Shown piece by piece: positions 8,209-16,664 of a DNA stretch of 64,000 bases. Below the pieces are notes generated by a model that searched no databases, had not been told where the DNA came from, and saw only the letters and a list, made by a program, of their open reading frames with translations. The position numbers and the translations under genes are program-made. Location: the NCBI RefSeq assembly GCF_004803465.1, contig NZ_SRSF01000005.1:81176-145175 (forward strand). Reading direction: 5' to 3'. This DNA comes from Neolewinella litorea (lineage in GTDB: Bacteria > Bacteroidota > Bacteroidia > Chitinophagales > Saprospiraceae). The number at the start of each line of letters is the position of its first letter. The stretch's first letter is position 1.

Positions 8209-9941
8209 TGACGACACGCCTAATCTTTCTGATCCTCCTCCTGACGGGCACCGCCACAGCGGCCCTCGGACAGGGGCAGGACATCTCCTTCACTGCCGAA
8301 GTGAGCAAGAAACGGATGCTGCGTAACAGCACCCTGGAATACCACCTGACGCTGCGCAACGCCCAGGGCGAAAACCTGGAGCCGCCACCCTTCCGCGATT
8401 TTGACGTACTGCAGGGCCCCAGCCGTTCTATCGGCACCACCATCATCAACGGGGTGGCCACCAGCCAAATGACCTTCTCCTGGATGCTGCAACCCAAGCG
8501 GACCGGTGAACTGTCCATCGGACCGGCCAGCGTCCGGGCCGCCGGGCGTACCTACCGTACGAATTCCGAGACCGTGACGGTGCTGGAGGCCGGCGACAAT
8601 TCCGTGGGCGCCAACACCGAAAACTTCCTGCGCGCGGAGGTGAGTACCGACCAGGCCTACGTGGGGCAGCAGATCATCCTGAACCTGAATTTGTACGCCT
8701 CGGTCAACCCCATTTCCCGCAACATGGTCCGCGAGCCGGACCTCGACGGCTTCTTCGCCCGCCCCCGCCGCCGATTCGACGCTTCCCCGGTCACGATTGT
8801 GGAGAACGGCCGGGAATACCAGCGCCGTACCCTGGCCAGCCTGGCCCTCTTCCCGATCAAGAGCGGAACCTTGACCATCGACCCCTACCGCATGGTGATC
8901 GGCGCGGTGCGTACCCGCACCAGCAGCAGCTTTTCGCGCCGCTACACCGAGCAGATCCCCGTCAACTCGGACACCCTCCGCATACAGGTGCGCGAACTGC
9001 CCCAGCCGCGGCCGGACGACTTCAGCGGCGGGGTAGGTACCTACCGGGCCGAAGCCCAGATCGACCGCAACCGCCTGACCACCGACGATGCCCTGCGCCT
9101 TCTGGTGCGCGTGACCGGCCAGGGCGATATACAGCGCTTCGAACCCCCGGTGCCCGTAGATGAGGCTGACTGGAACATCTACGACCCGCGGGTGATCGAG
9201 GAGGAATTCCTGGACAGCCCCTCCGGCATGTTCGGCCGCAAGACCTTCGAGTACCAGCTGGTGCCCAAACGCCCGGGCAAGTACACCGTGGCGCCCACCG
9301 TGACTTACTTCAACACCGACAATGGTGAGTACGAGTCCCTCACTCCGGAATCCTTCACCGTGACCGTCACCGGCGGCAGCGGTCAACTCACCTACACCAT
9401 CGATACCACCGCCGCTGTGGCGGAGGAACTCACCCTGCGCCCGGCCCGGCCCTTACCCCCCGGACGGCGCTACGACGGCAACCTGGCCCGCACGCCCCTG
9501 TTCTGGGGACTGATGCTGCTGCCCCTGCTCCTCGGCGGTGGGCTCATCGGCTGGAGCCACTACCGGCAGCAACTGGCCGAACGAGACCCCGCCATCCTGC
9601 TGCGCGAACGGGCCGGTAGGGTCGCCACCGCCCGCCTCAAGGAAGCCCGGCAGCACCTGGAACGCGTGGAGCCGCGCCCCTTCTACGACGCCGTGGAGGG
9701 TGCCCTGCTGCGCTACCTCCGCGACCGGTTCAACCTGCCGGTGAAGGACCTCGGCCGCCGCAACATCACCGAAGTACTGCGCGCGGCCGGAGCCGACGCC
9801 GACCTGACCGAGCGCTACGACCGCCTTCTGGGCCGTTGTGAGATGGCGCTTTACGCCGGACAGGACACCGCCGCCGATCTCGATGAGACCTACACCCTCG
9901 CCTCGGACCTCATCACCGAGACCGAACGGCAGCTCCGATAG
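8208..9941 (+). CDS. batD: BatD family protein
   Basis: A 577-residue protein: signal peptide (RLIFLILLLTGTATAALGQG), repeated beta-sandwich segments (ISFTAEVSKKRMLRNSTLEYHLTL ... MTFSWMLQPKRTGELSIGPASV ... FEYQLVPKRPGKYTVAP), then one transmembrane helix near residue 425 (LFWGLMLLPLLLGGGLIGW) and a cytoplasmic helical domain of about 130 residues. This is the standard BatD ('oxygen tolerance') architecture. A GTG one codon earlier could serve as start, but the ATG overlapping the batC stop is preferred. Its exact biochemical role is not established; Bat proteins are linked to aerotolerance and envelope stress. Confidence 0.88.
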   Translation: MTTRLIFLILLLTGTATAALGQGQDISFTAEVSKKRMLRNSTLEYHLTLRNAQGENLEPPPFRDFDVLQGPSRSIGTTIINGVATSQMTFSWMLQPKRTGELSIGPASVRAAGRTYRTNSETVTVLEAGDNSVGANTENFLRAEVSTDQAYVGQQIILNLNLYASVNPISRNMVREPDLDGFFARPRRRFDASPVTIVENGREYQRRTLASLALFPIKSGTLTIDPYRMVIGAVRTRTSSSFSRRYTEQIPVNSDTLRIQVRELPQPRPDDFSGGVGTYRAEAQIDRNRLTTDDALRLLVRVTGQGDIQRFEPPVPVDEADWNIYDPRVIEEEFLDSPSGMFGRKTFEYQLVPKRPGKYTVAPTVTYFNTDNGEYESLTPESFTVTVTGGSGQLTYTIDTTAAVAEELTLRPARPLPPGRRYDGNLARTPLFWGLMLLPLLLGGGLIGWSHYRQQLAERDPAILLRERAGRVATARLKEARQHLERVEPRPFYDAVEGALLRYLRDRFNLPVKDLGRRNITEVLRAAGADADLTERYDRLLGRCEMALYAGQDTAADLDETYTLASDLITETERQLR

Positions 9942-9944
9942 CCT

Positions 9945-10922
9945 ATGCTCTCCCTCTTTCGCACCAACCAATCGTTTGCCAGCCTGCTACTGTTTGGCTA
10001 TGCCCTGCTGCTGCAGGCGCCGGTGCTGGTGTTCGGGGTTCCGGAAGCCGACTTCGAAGGGGGGACCTATTTCGATACCCTCATCCGTGAGCTGGTCGCC
10101 GGCAACTGGTGGCTGACGGTACTGCTGCCCCCCGTCATGCTGGCCGTAGCGGGCATGGTGGCCAACAGCATTTGCGACCGCTACCGCTTTGCGCGCACCA
10201 CTACCCAGTTTCCGGGCCTCGTTCTCGTCTTACTGTGGGCGGTGGTCCCCTCCTTTCACGCCTTCGATCCTACGGATCTGTGCCACGCCTTCCTGCTGCT
10301 GGCCATGGGGAGCCTCGGCAGCACCTACAAAAGTCATTCGCCGGACGTGGCCCGCTTCAACGCCGGTTGGTGGCTGGGCCTTGCCGCCCTGCTGGAACCC
10401 GTTTATCTGGTATTCGTGCCGGCCTTCGTGGTGGGAATCAGCATATTCCGGACGGCTAACCTAAGGACCATTACCCAACTGCTCGTGGGCGTGTGCGTGG
10501 CGTTCTTCCTGGGTGGTACGGTGGCGTACCTGGATGGTGCAGGGGCCGCCTTCGTCACGGGCCAATTAGCTGGCTTTGGCTTCGCCAATTTTGCTGCCCT
10601 TCACTGGCTTGACCTCATCGGATTCGGAATTCTGGCCCTGGGCTTGTTGGTAGCCCTTTCGAGCGGCAGCCCCAGCCGGGCCCTTCTCAGTATCGAGGGG
10701 GCGAAGAACAATGCCTTCGTGTATTGGGTGCTGCTTTTTACCCCTCTGGTAGCCCTGTTGGATTCGGTGGTTGATGCCGGCTCAGCCCAGGTCGTGCTAC
10801 CCCCGCTGGGCATACTGCTCGGACTGTGGCTGGCGCGACGGACGGAGGCTCGGGCGGAATTCTTCCACTTGCTGGTCTTCGCGGCCGCCCTCACCCTTAC
10901 CGCCGTGGCGCTGCACCGCTAA
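9945..10922 (+). CDS. Polytopic membrane protein, DUF6427-like
   Basis: A 325-residue, very hydrophobic protein with about 8-10 transmembrane segments. It begins MLSLFRTNQSFASLLLFGYALL, resembling Bacteroidota DUF6427 proteins, which open with a short 'F-K/R-x-N' motif ahead of the first helix. Function unknown. It starts 3 bp after batD on the same strand, so it belongs to the batC-batD transcript. Confidence 0.65.
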   Translation: MLSLFRTNQSFASLLLFGYALLLQAPVLVFGVPEADFEGGTYFDTLIRELVAGNWWLTVLLPPVMLAVAGMVANSICDRYRFARTTTQFPGLVLVLLWAVVPSFHAFDPTDLCHAFLLLAMGSLGSTYKSHSPDVARFNAGWWLGLAALLEPVYLVFVPAFVVGISIFRTANLRTITQLLVGVCVAFFLGGTVAYLDGAGAAFVTGQLAGFGFANFAALHWLDLIGFGILALGLLVALSSGSPSRALLSIEGAKNNAFVYWVLLFTPLVALLDSVVDAGSAQVVLPPLGILLGLWLARRTEARAEFFHLLVFAAALTLTAVALHR

Positions 10923-10982
10923 CAAATTCCCGATCAGAGCGGTTAACGGCCATGAATACTCACTACCTAAAACTGAATATGC

Positions 10983-11444
10983 ATGGCCGGATTCATTGCC
11001 GAGTTTAAAAAATTTGCCGTCAAGGGTAACATGATCGACCTGGCCATCGGGGTCGTCATCGGTGCCGCCTTCAACAAGATCGTCGACGTGCTGGTCAAGC
11101 AGATCATCACGCCGCCCTTGGGCTACCTTACCACGGGTATTGAACTGGCCGACCTGGCCTGGGTGATCCGGCGCCCGGAACTCGACGCCGAGGGAGAGGT
11201 AATCGACCCCGGCGTGGTGATCGGTTACGGCCTGTTCCTGGAGGCAATGATCGATTTTCTGATTGTCGCCTTTACGCTGTTCATCATCATCCGGCTCATC
11301 AACTCCCTGCGCGACCGGGCGGAGGATACGGGCGACAAGACCGTCCCGACGCCCAAGGACATTCAGCTGCTTACCGAGATTCGGGACGAAATGAAGCGGA
11401 TGAACGATCCCGCGTCCCCAGCGTCAACGCAGCCCCCAGTCTGA
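10983..11444 (+). CDS. mscL: Large-conductance mechanosensitive channel MscL
   Basis: A 153-residue inner-membrane channel opening at near-lytic membrane tension. The N-terminal amphipathic helix and TM1 pore motif FKKFAVKGNMIDLAIGVVIG, followed by AAFNKIVDVLVKQIITPPLG, are diagnostic. TM2 is near residues 80-105 (GLFLEAMIDFLIVAFTLFII) and a C-terminal helical bundle LLTEIRDEMKR closes the protein. The periplasmic loop (LADLAWVIRRPELDAEGEVIDPGV) is acidic. The 3' end overlaps the convergent DUF5723-like gene by 74 bp. Confidence 0.95.
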   Translation: MAGFIAEFKKFAVKGNMIDLAIGVVIGAAFNKIVDVLVKQIITPPLGYLTTGIELADLAWVIRRPELDAEGEVIDPGVVIGYGLFLEAMIDFLIVAFTLFIIIRLINSLRDRAEDTGDKTVPTPKDIQLLTEIRDEMKRMNDPASPASTQPPV

Positions 11445-12753
11445 TGCCGGATAGCGCCGGACTACCCGTGCTAAGCAAGGTCAGCAGCTTGTCCGACGAG
11501 ACAAACAACTGAACCCGCCCGGGCGTCGCGTAAAGGTGCAGCCCGACGTTGGTGCCCAATCCCGACCGGTGGTTGACGTTCAATCCGACGCGCAGCCAGT
11601 CGGTGGCCGCGTACCGCCCGGTTACCGCCACGGCCGGAGTGGTCTTGCCCAGCCGGTCCTCCACCACCAGCAGTGCGCCGGCGGTCAGGCGCTTGGTAAG
11701 GTCGTACTCTCCACCCAGGTAAAACCGCGGAGACAATTCCGTACGGTACGGGTCGCTGCGCTGCTCGGGATCGAAAGTTACGAGCAGACTGTCCAGGGCA
11801 GAATCGAGGGAAACGGAGTCCGACAGCAGGTCCGACAGTACGTCCAGGCCGGTGAAGGTGTCCGAACCGGAGAAGCGCAGGGTGGTCACGTCGTTCTTCC
11901 AGGAAATCGCCGCCCCCAGATCGGTGGCCGACAGGTTAAGGCGCAGCCGGTCGAGGTTCACCGCCACGCCCACGTCAAACGCCACCCCCGTGTTGCCGCT
12001 GAAGAGGTCGCCGGGGGCCAGACGGTTGGGGTTGTAGTCAAAGCCAATCTCATTCAGTTGCCCCTCGTAGGTGAGGGCCCCGACGGTACGCAGGGTGAGG
12101 TCCTGCTCCAGGGTGAGGGCGTAGTTTTCCGAACCGGTGGTGAGTCGCAGACTCGCCCCCTCGTCTGTACTGATACTGGACACGCCGGCGAGATACTTGA
12201 GTCGGCCGCCAAGGGCAATCACGTCGTTGACGGCGTAGCTCGCGCCCAGTCCCAGCTCCTGGAACCCGACCACCTGCCCCTGCGGGGATATCTCAACGGT
12301 GGTGCCAATGAAGGGGGCATTCCCCAGCACGAAGAGGTCGACCAGTGCGCCCCGGTACTGGGCCTGCCCCTCTACCCGCAGCCGGTGGTAGGCGCTGAGC
12401 GCCAGTCGGCCGCGACGGAACGCCAGACCCACGGTTTCGATCGAAAAGACGTCCTGTACGTCGTTGCGGTCGTCGGTCAGGGCGGATACCGCACTGAGGC
12501 TGAGCACGCGCTGGCCACCGACGTCTACGAAGAGATCGTTGTAGGTGATGTTCTCGAGCTGGAGGTCATTGGCCACGCCGGGGAGGCCGAGCGTGAACGT
12601 TCCCGGCAGAAAATGCAGCATGGCCGGGTTGTGGTAGGTGGACTGCCAACTGCCCGACAGCAATGGAGCGGTAAGGTTCTGGGCGGAAAGGTCCGTCGTC
12701 AGCCCGCTGACCAGCAGGGTGGTCAGGGCGAAAAGCGTTCGAAGCATGCTCAT
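11371..12753 (-). CDS. DUF5723-like outer-membrane beta-barrel protein
   Basis: A 460-residue protein with a signal peptide (MLRTLFALTTLLVSGLTTDLSAQ) and alternating beta-strand pattern through to the end. The opening QSTYHNPAML and DLFVD, with later GGEYDLTKRLTAGALLV and GLNVNHRSGLG segments, resemble the DUF5723 family of Bacteroidota outer-membrane proteins (FadL/PorP-like barrels). The start ATG overlaps the stop of the upstream lipoprotein gene (ATGA at 12750-12753), so the two are translationally coupled. The 3' end overlaps mscL by 74 bp in convergent orientation. Confidence 0.7.
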   Translation of the reverse strand: MSMLRTLFALTTLLVSGLTTDLSAQNLTAPLLSGSWQSTYHNPAMLHFLPGTFTLGLPGVANDLQLENITYNDLFVDVGGQRVLSLSAVSALTDDRNDVQDVFSIETVGLAFRRGRLALSAYHRLRVEGQAQYRGALVDLFVLGNAPFIGTTVEISPQGQVVGFQELGLGASYAVNDVIALGGRLKYLAGVSSISTDEGASLRLTTGSENYALTLEQDLTLRTVGALTYEGQLNEIGFDYNPNRLAPGDLFSGNTGVAFDVGVAVNLDRLRLNLSATDLGAAISWKNDVTTLRFSGSDTFTGLDVLSDLLSDSVSLDSALDSLLVTFDPEQRSDPYRTELSPRFYLGGEYDLTKRLTAGALLVVEDRLGKTTPAVAVTGRYAATDWLRVGLNVNHRSGLGTNVGLHLYATPGRVQLFVSSDKLLTLLSTGSPALSGIRLGAALTLGTRDRSSASFRPESR

Positions 12754-14291
12754 GGCTTGTCAATGGTTAGGCGGGCCCCGATGCGCACGCGGAGCTCCTG
12801 CTGGTTGGTGATCCGCACCGGGCGGGTACCCCCCTCGAGGGTAGCGAAGGAAGCGTTGAGCACCAAATGGCTCGCCTGCCGCAGCAGGGCCAGGCGATCG
12901 CCGGAAAAGGTGATATCGTGCGCAGCCTGCACGCTGCCCGTGGGGTTGCCGGAGGCGTCTACCGAATTGGCCCGCACGATCAGCAGCTGACCGTCCGTGA
13001 GGTCGAGCAGGGGGTTGCCCTGGGCATCGGTGAAAGTACCCCTCACCTCCAGGTCCAGGGGCCACTCGCTGTCCGTGGTCACCCGCAGGGTGGCGGCCGT
13101 CACTTCGCCATACTGTTCTCCCAGGTTGACGGCGAAGGTGTCCGCGACCTGAAAATTGGCGGCCGATCCGTACAGGGGCAACTCCGCCGTTACGGTGGCG
13201 GAATACGAACTCGTATCTGCCAGGAACCCTTTGGTGGAGGGGTCGGCGTTGGGGTTAATGAGCGCGCTGATCTTGTAGTTCAGGGCCACCGGCTTGGCGT
13301 CGAGCAGTTCGAGCAGGTTGCTGTTGCTTTTGTCGATCACGTAGGTGGTGTAGCTGTTCTGGCCCGGCTCCCGGGGAAAGGCAAAGGAAAAACCCTCGTC
13401 GACTATTTCTCCCTCCACGGGGATCACCCGGCCGTCTACGGTTACCACGTTGAGTTCCTCCACCACCGCGCGCGCCGGTACGCCAACGCTGTTGCGGACC
13501 CGCACCAGAATGCGGGGGTCCTCGAAGGTCACCTCCCCACTGAGGTAATTTTCGAAGAAGTTTATTTCCAACTGGTCATCCACGCCGGGGTAGGGGGTGC
13601 GCCCGAAGTAGCCCTTCAGGTAGGAAAAGTCGAGGTTACTGAGCACGGCAATGGTGCCGCGGCCCGGATCCAGCGGGGTGCCGTCCAGGGCGTCGATCGT
13701 GTACTCGATCGTGAAGGTTTCGTCGGGGAAGGCCAGTTCGTATCCCGCCAGATCCAGGGGGGCATCGGCATTCGATAGGGCCGGCGGCGCGCCGGTGCCG
13801 GTGTAAGCCGGTAGCTGCCCGCTCACCGTTACCGGTTTTCCACCCACACTGATGTCCGGCAGCGTCAGGCGTACGTTGACGGCCTGGGGGTAAGGGTTAG
13901 GGAGGCTGTAGGCAAGTTGCCCGGCCTTCAGCCGCAGGACGTCGAGGGAAGCGTCGTTGGGCAGGGGAAAGTCGATCTCCTGTCGCCGTTTCGTGATTTG
14001 CAGGGGGATACCGCGGGCCACGGAGCGGATGGCAGCAAACACCGGTTCGCTGGTCACGGAGGGCACGGTGTCGGAATAAATAAAACGAAAAAGTCCGTCG
14101 GGGTCCACCGTCAACTCGAAGCGCTCGTCCACCTTCCCGACCAGTCCGCGCAGGTCTACGCGGCTGTCAATCAGTGGCAAGGCATATTCCGCGTGCTGTT
14201 CCATGGCCTCGAGGTTGGTGAAATCATCGAGCAGACTGTTGCAGCCGGTGGCCACGCAGGCGAACAGTAACGGGAGTAAAGCCTTTTGCAT
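12750..14291 (-). CDS. Large lipoprotein, function unknown
   Basis: A 513-residue lipoprotein (MQKALLPLLFACVATGCNS, lipobox ATGC). The mature part is beta-rich with repeated acidic segments and no family I can name. Recurrent phrases such as YELAFPDETFTIEYTIDA and FSFAFPREPGQNSYTTYVID suggest tandem beta-sandwich domains. Coupled to the downstream DUF5723-like barrel by a 4-bp overlap, it may be the surface or periplasmic partner of that barrel (inference from context). Confidence 0.7.
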   Translation of the reverse strand: MQKALLPLLFACVATGCNSLLDDFTNLEAMEQHAEYALPLIDSRVDLRGLVGKVDERFELTVDPDGLFRFIYSDTVPSVTSEPVFAAIRSVARGIPLQITKRRQEIDFPLPNDASLDVLRLKAGQLAYSLPNPYPQAVNVRLTLPDISVGGKPVTVSGQLPAYTGTGAPPALSNADAPLDLAGYELAFPDETFTIEYTIDALDGTPLDPGRGTIAVLSNLDFSYLKGYFGRTPYPGVDDQLEINFFENYLSGEVTFEDPRILVRVRNSVGVPARAVVEELNVVTVDGRVIPVEGEIVDEGFSFAFPREPGQNSYTTYVIDKSNSNLLELLDAKPVALNYKISALINPNADPSTKGFLADTSSYSATVTAELPLYGSAANFQVADTFAVNLGEQYGEVTAATLRVTTDSEWPLDLEVRGTFTDAQGNPLLDLTDGQLLIVRANSVDASGNPTGSVQAAHDITFSGDRLALLRQASHLVLNASFATLEGGTRPVRITNQQELRVRIGARLTIDKP

Positions 14292-14376
14292 AGGGAGGTA
14301 GCTAAGAAGTCAGGGCACTGGCATCGCTTGGGCTCGTCAGCGGGTGCAATGCCCGTTAAAAAGGAGCGTTGTGGAT

Positions 14377-14407
14377 TTGGTTCCGGCTTCGTCTATCGTT
14401 ACCTTCC
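14377..14407 (+). promoter_or_regulatory. Putative promoter for the PycTM-type gene
   Basis: TTG at 14377-14379, 20-bp spacer, TACCTTCC at 14400-14407. The -7 box is a TACCTT variant also seen before the CHAT gene and rpmH. The leader would be about 30 nt. Confidence 0.4.
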
Positions 14408-14443
14408 AGAACTTGTACATCACCAACCGTTAACGTTCGCACT

Positions 14444-15658
14444 ATGAAAAACGGCCGCTTCACCGCCTTACACCTGAGCAATCTGGCAGATCAGGCGGAG
14501 CGGTTCATGCTCATGACGTATGAACGTTTGCCCCGCGCCCTTGTATTGCACAACGACAGTTGGGCGCTGGCATTGGCCGCCCATTCCCTGGAAATAGCCC
14601 TGCGCCGCCCCGGCGTCTCCCCCGACCTGCCCCACCTGGCCCGCACCGTGGCCTTTATGGAGGCCTGTCGCTACTGGGGCAACGGCAGCGAACTGCGCAA
14701 CTGGAAGGAAGTGGCCCAGGAGTTCCGCGAGTGGACCGGCCCCGACTACCTCAACCTGCAACTGACGCTGGCCACCGTCCTCCCCGAAGGCAGTTCCGGC
14801 CTGCGCACCGAAGTGGCCGACGTCCTCTACGACGCCCAGCTCGCGCAGCGGTTGCTCAGCGGCCCGGAAGGCGCGGAATTGATGTGGCTCGAGAATCGCT
14901 ACGCACTGGACAGCGGGCAGGGCCCCCGGCGCCGTATGAACCGGACCGACGCCCTGGCCCAGTACCTGGAAGAGCTCCGGCAGGCACGCTTCCGCGACGG
15001 CGAGCTGCGGCGGAGGTACCAGCACACCCACAGCGCGGTACTGCTCGACCTGCAGAAGCTCGTTGACCGACTGGAAAAGAAAAAACCCGGACTGCTGCCC
15101 GCCACCGTCGACGACAGCGGCGCCCCGGCACTGCTGCACGACCTGGAGCAGGGACCTACCCGGCAAGCTACGCAAACGTACTTCCGGACCATCTTCCGGA
15201 ACCACATCCAGCTGAAGCGGATGGCCGACCAGAAGGCGGCGATCATGGTAAGCGTTAACGCCCTGCTTATCGGCGTGCTCATCACTTTTGTCAGTTACCG
15301 CAACTGGGCGGAAACCCGGCCCGAAATCCTCCTTCCGGTAGTTGTATTTATCGCCTGCGCGCTGGCCAGTCTGGTCTACGCCATCATCTCCTCCAAGCCC
15401 CACAGCCGCTACAATGAGGAAGATAACCTCGCGTTTTACGGCACCATCAGCAAATTGAACCGCGAGGAATTTACCCGGCGCATGGAGACTACCCTGCTCA
15501 ATCCGGACGCCCTCTACGGCAACCTCATCAGTGACCTGCACGGCCTGGGGCGCGACATCGACCGCAAGTACAAACTGCTGAAGATCGCCTACAATATTTT
15601 CCTGATCGGATTATGCATCAGCGTAATCCTAGTGGTGGCGGTAATCTTCCTTTACTGA
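14444..15658 (+). CDS. Degenerate HD domain fused to PycTM-type (DUF5706) membrane effector domain
   Basis: 404 residues. The C-terminal part (about 245-404) has two predicted transmembrane hairpins: RMADQKAAIMVSVNALLIGV ... LLPVVVFIACALASLVYAII, then a soluble loop (NLAFYGTISKLNREEF, MYGNL-like), then KLLKIAYNIFLIGLCISVIL. This is the pattern of DUF5706/PycTM, the effector of Pycsar anti-phage systems. The N-terminal part (about 15-225) aligns by eye with HD phosphohydrolases that commonly precede this domain (HND..., LTLATVLPEG, YDAQLA, NRTDALAQYLEELRQ), but the HD pair reads ME and other metal ligands are missing, so it should be a pseudo-HD. The start at 14444 is preferred to an upstream ATG that lies over the promoter. 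No cyclase gene is nearby. Confidence 0.75.
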   Translation: MKNGRFTALHLSNLADQAERFMLMTYERLPRALVLHNDSWALALAAHSLEIALRRPGVSPDLPHLARTVAFMEACRYWGNGSELRNWKEVAQEFREWTGPDYLNLQLTLATVLPEGSSGLRTEVADVLYDAQLAQRLLSGPEGAELMWLENRYALDSGQGPRRRMNRTDALAQYLEELRQARFRDGELRRRYQHTHSAVLLDLQKLVDRLEKKKPGLLPATVDDSGAPALLHDLEQGPTRQATQTYFRTIFRNHIQLKRMADQKAAIMVSVNALLIGVLITFVSYRNWAETRPEILLPVVVFIACALASLVYAIISSKPHSRYNEEDNLAFYGTISKLNREEFTRRMETTLLNPDALYGNLISDLHGLGRDIDRKYKLLKIAYNIFLIGLCISVILVVAVIFLY

Positions 15659-15686
15659 TCGCTGGGTCCGGTCTCCGGAGACGCGG

Positions 15687-16466
15687 CTAGTCTTCCCCGT
15701 TGTCGTTATCGTTGTTCTCGGTCTCCAGCTGGGCGGCTTTCTCTTCCTTGCGCTTGCTCACCTTGTTCAGGAGGATGGCGGCCTTGATGAGGAAGTCGTC
15801 GTGGAACATCGTGTACTCGTTGAAGACCATCAGCAGGCGGGCGGCGTCGAAGGCGGCCGTGCCGGGGATGATCTGGCGGGCGGCAATGGGGTGCAGCCAG
15901 TACTCCAGGTTGTTGGACCGCAGGTAGGAGCGGTCGGTGTTGAAGTTGATGACCCGGGCCAGTTTATTGAGGCTGAAAAGATAGTCGGTCTCCCGGTTCA
16001 GGTCCTTCTGGATGTCGATGATGTTGGTATAATTGAACCGGACGCCACTGCGCTCGCAGAGGAAAATATCGCGACGACCGTCGAAGACGATCATATCCTG
16101 GAAGCGGTACTTATTCAGGTTCTTGTTGAGGAAGTTGCGGATGGCGTTCTTGGTCGACCGAAGATTGCGGAACGCAAACTGCAGGTCGTGCTCGCTCAGG
16201 CGAAAGTCCTCATGATAGGGGTAGCGGCGGTTGGTGCGCATGTTAAGCACTTCCCGGACGCGGCGAATGGTGTGGCCGAGCTCATCGGTTTCGGCGTAAA
16301 CGTCGACGATGTCGACGTTGGCCTGATTGATCCAGCTTTCCAGGAATATTTTGTTGGATCCCCGTTCGAAGACCAGGAGAGCGATTTCGCTGATCGCGTA
16401 AAAGTTAGGATATCCGCCGTATATATTCCCGTACTTAAGCTCTAGAAAGGCGATGTTCTCGTTCAC
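15687..16466 (-). CDS. Hypothetical protein, possibly degenerate DnaQ-like exonuclease fold
   Basis: 259 residues, GTG start, no signal peptide. I do not recognise the family. The layout recalls 3'-5' exonucleases (RNase T/DnaQ): FLELKYGNIYGGYPNFYAIS near the N terminus where D-x-E would be, MIVFDGRRDIFLCE in the middle, and a final YWLHPIAARQIIPGTAAFDA followed by ARLLMVFNEY, like the helix that carries the last catalytic residues. Only some acidic positions are kept, so if homologous it is probably inactive. The tail is charged (EENNDNDNGED-type). It converges with the PycTM-type gene, with 28 bp between. Confidence 0.45.
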   Translation of the reverse strand: MNENIAFLELKYGNIYGGYPNFYAISEIALLVFERGSNKIFLESWINQANVDIVDVYAETDELGHTIRRVREVLNMRTNRRYPYHEDFRLSEHDLQFAFRNLRSTKNAIRNFLNKNLNKYRFQDMIVFDGRRDIFLCERSGVRFNYTNIIDIQKDLNRETDYLFSLNKLARVINFNTDRSYLRSNNLEYWLHPIAARQIIPGTAAFDAARLLMVFNEYTMFHDDFLIKAAILLNKVSKRKEEKAAQLETENNDNDNGED

Positions 16467-16664
16467 GGTTTAGGGTTAATTCAGTCAACAAAGGGGTTTC
16501 CCACAGTCAAAATGTAAAGCATAAGGCAAAACCAAAGGTAAGTCTTTTACCATTAAGGCCCCACGTACAACTATCGTTCGATGCAGGCGAACGGTAGCCC
16601 GTTAAAGGGCGGGTTAATACAAAGCCAGTGTGCCTTGATTTATTGCCCCGGGTAGGCTTCCAGG

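Noticed and set aside
14369-16466. Complete Pycsar operon
   Set aside because: No nucleotide cyclase gene is adjacent; only the effector-type domain is present.
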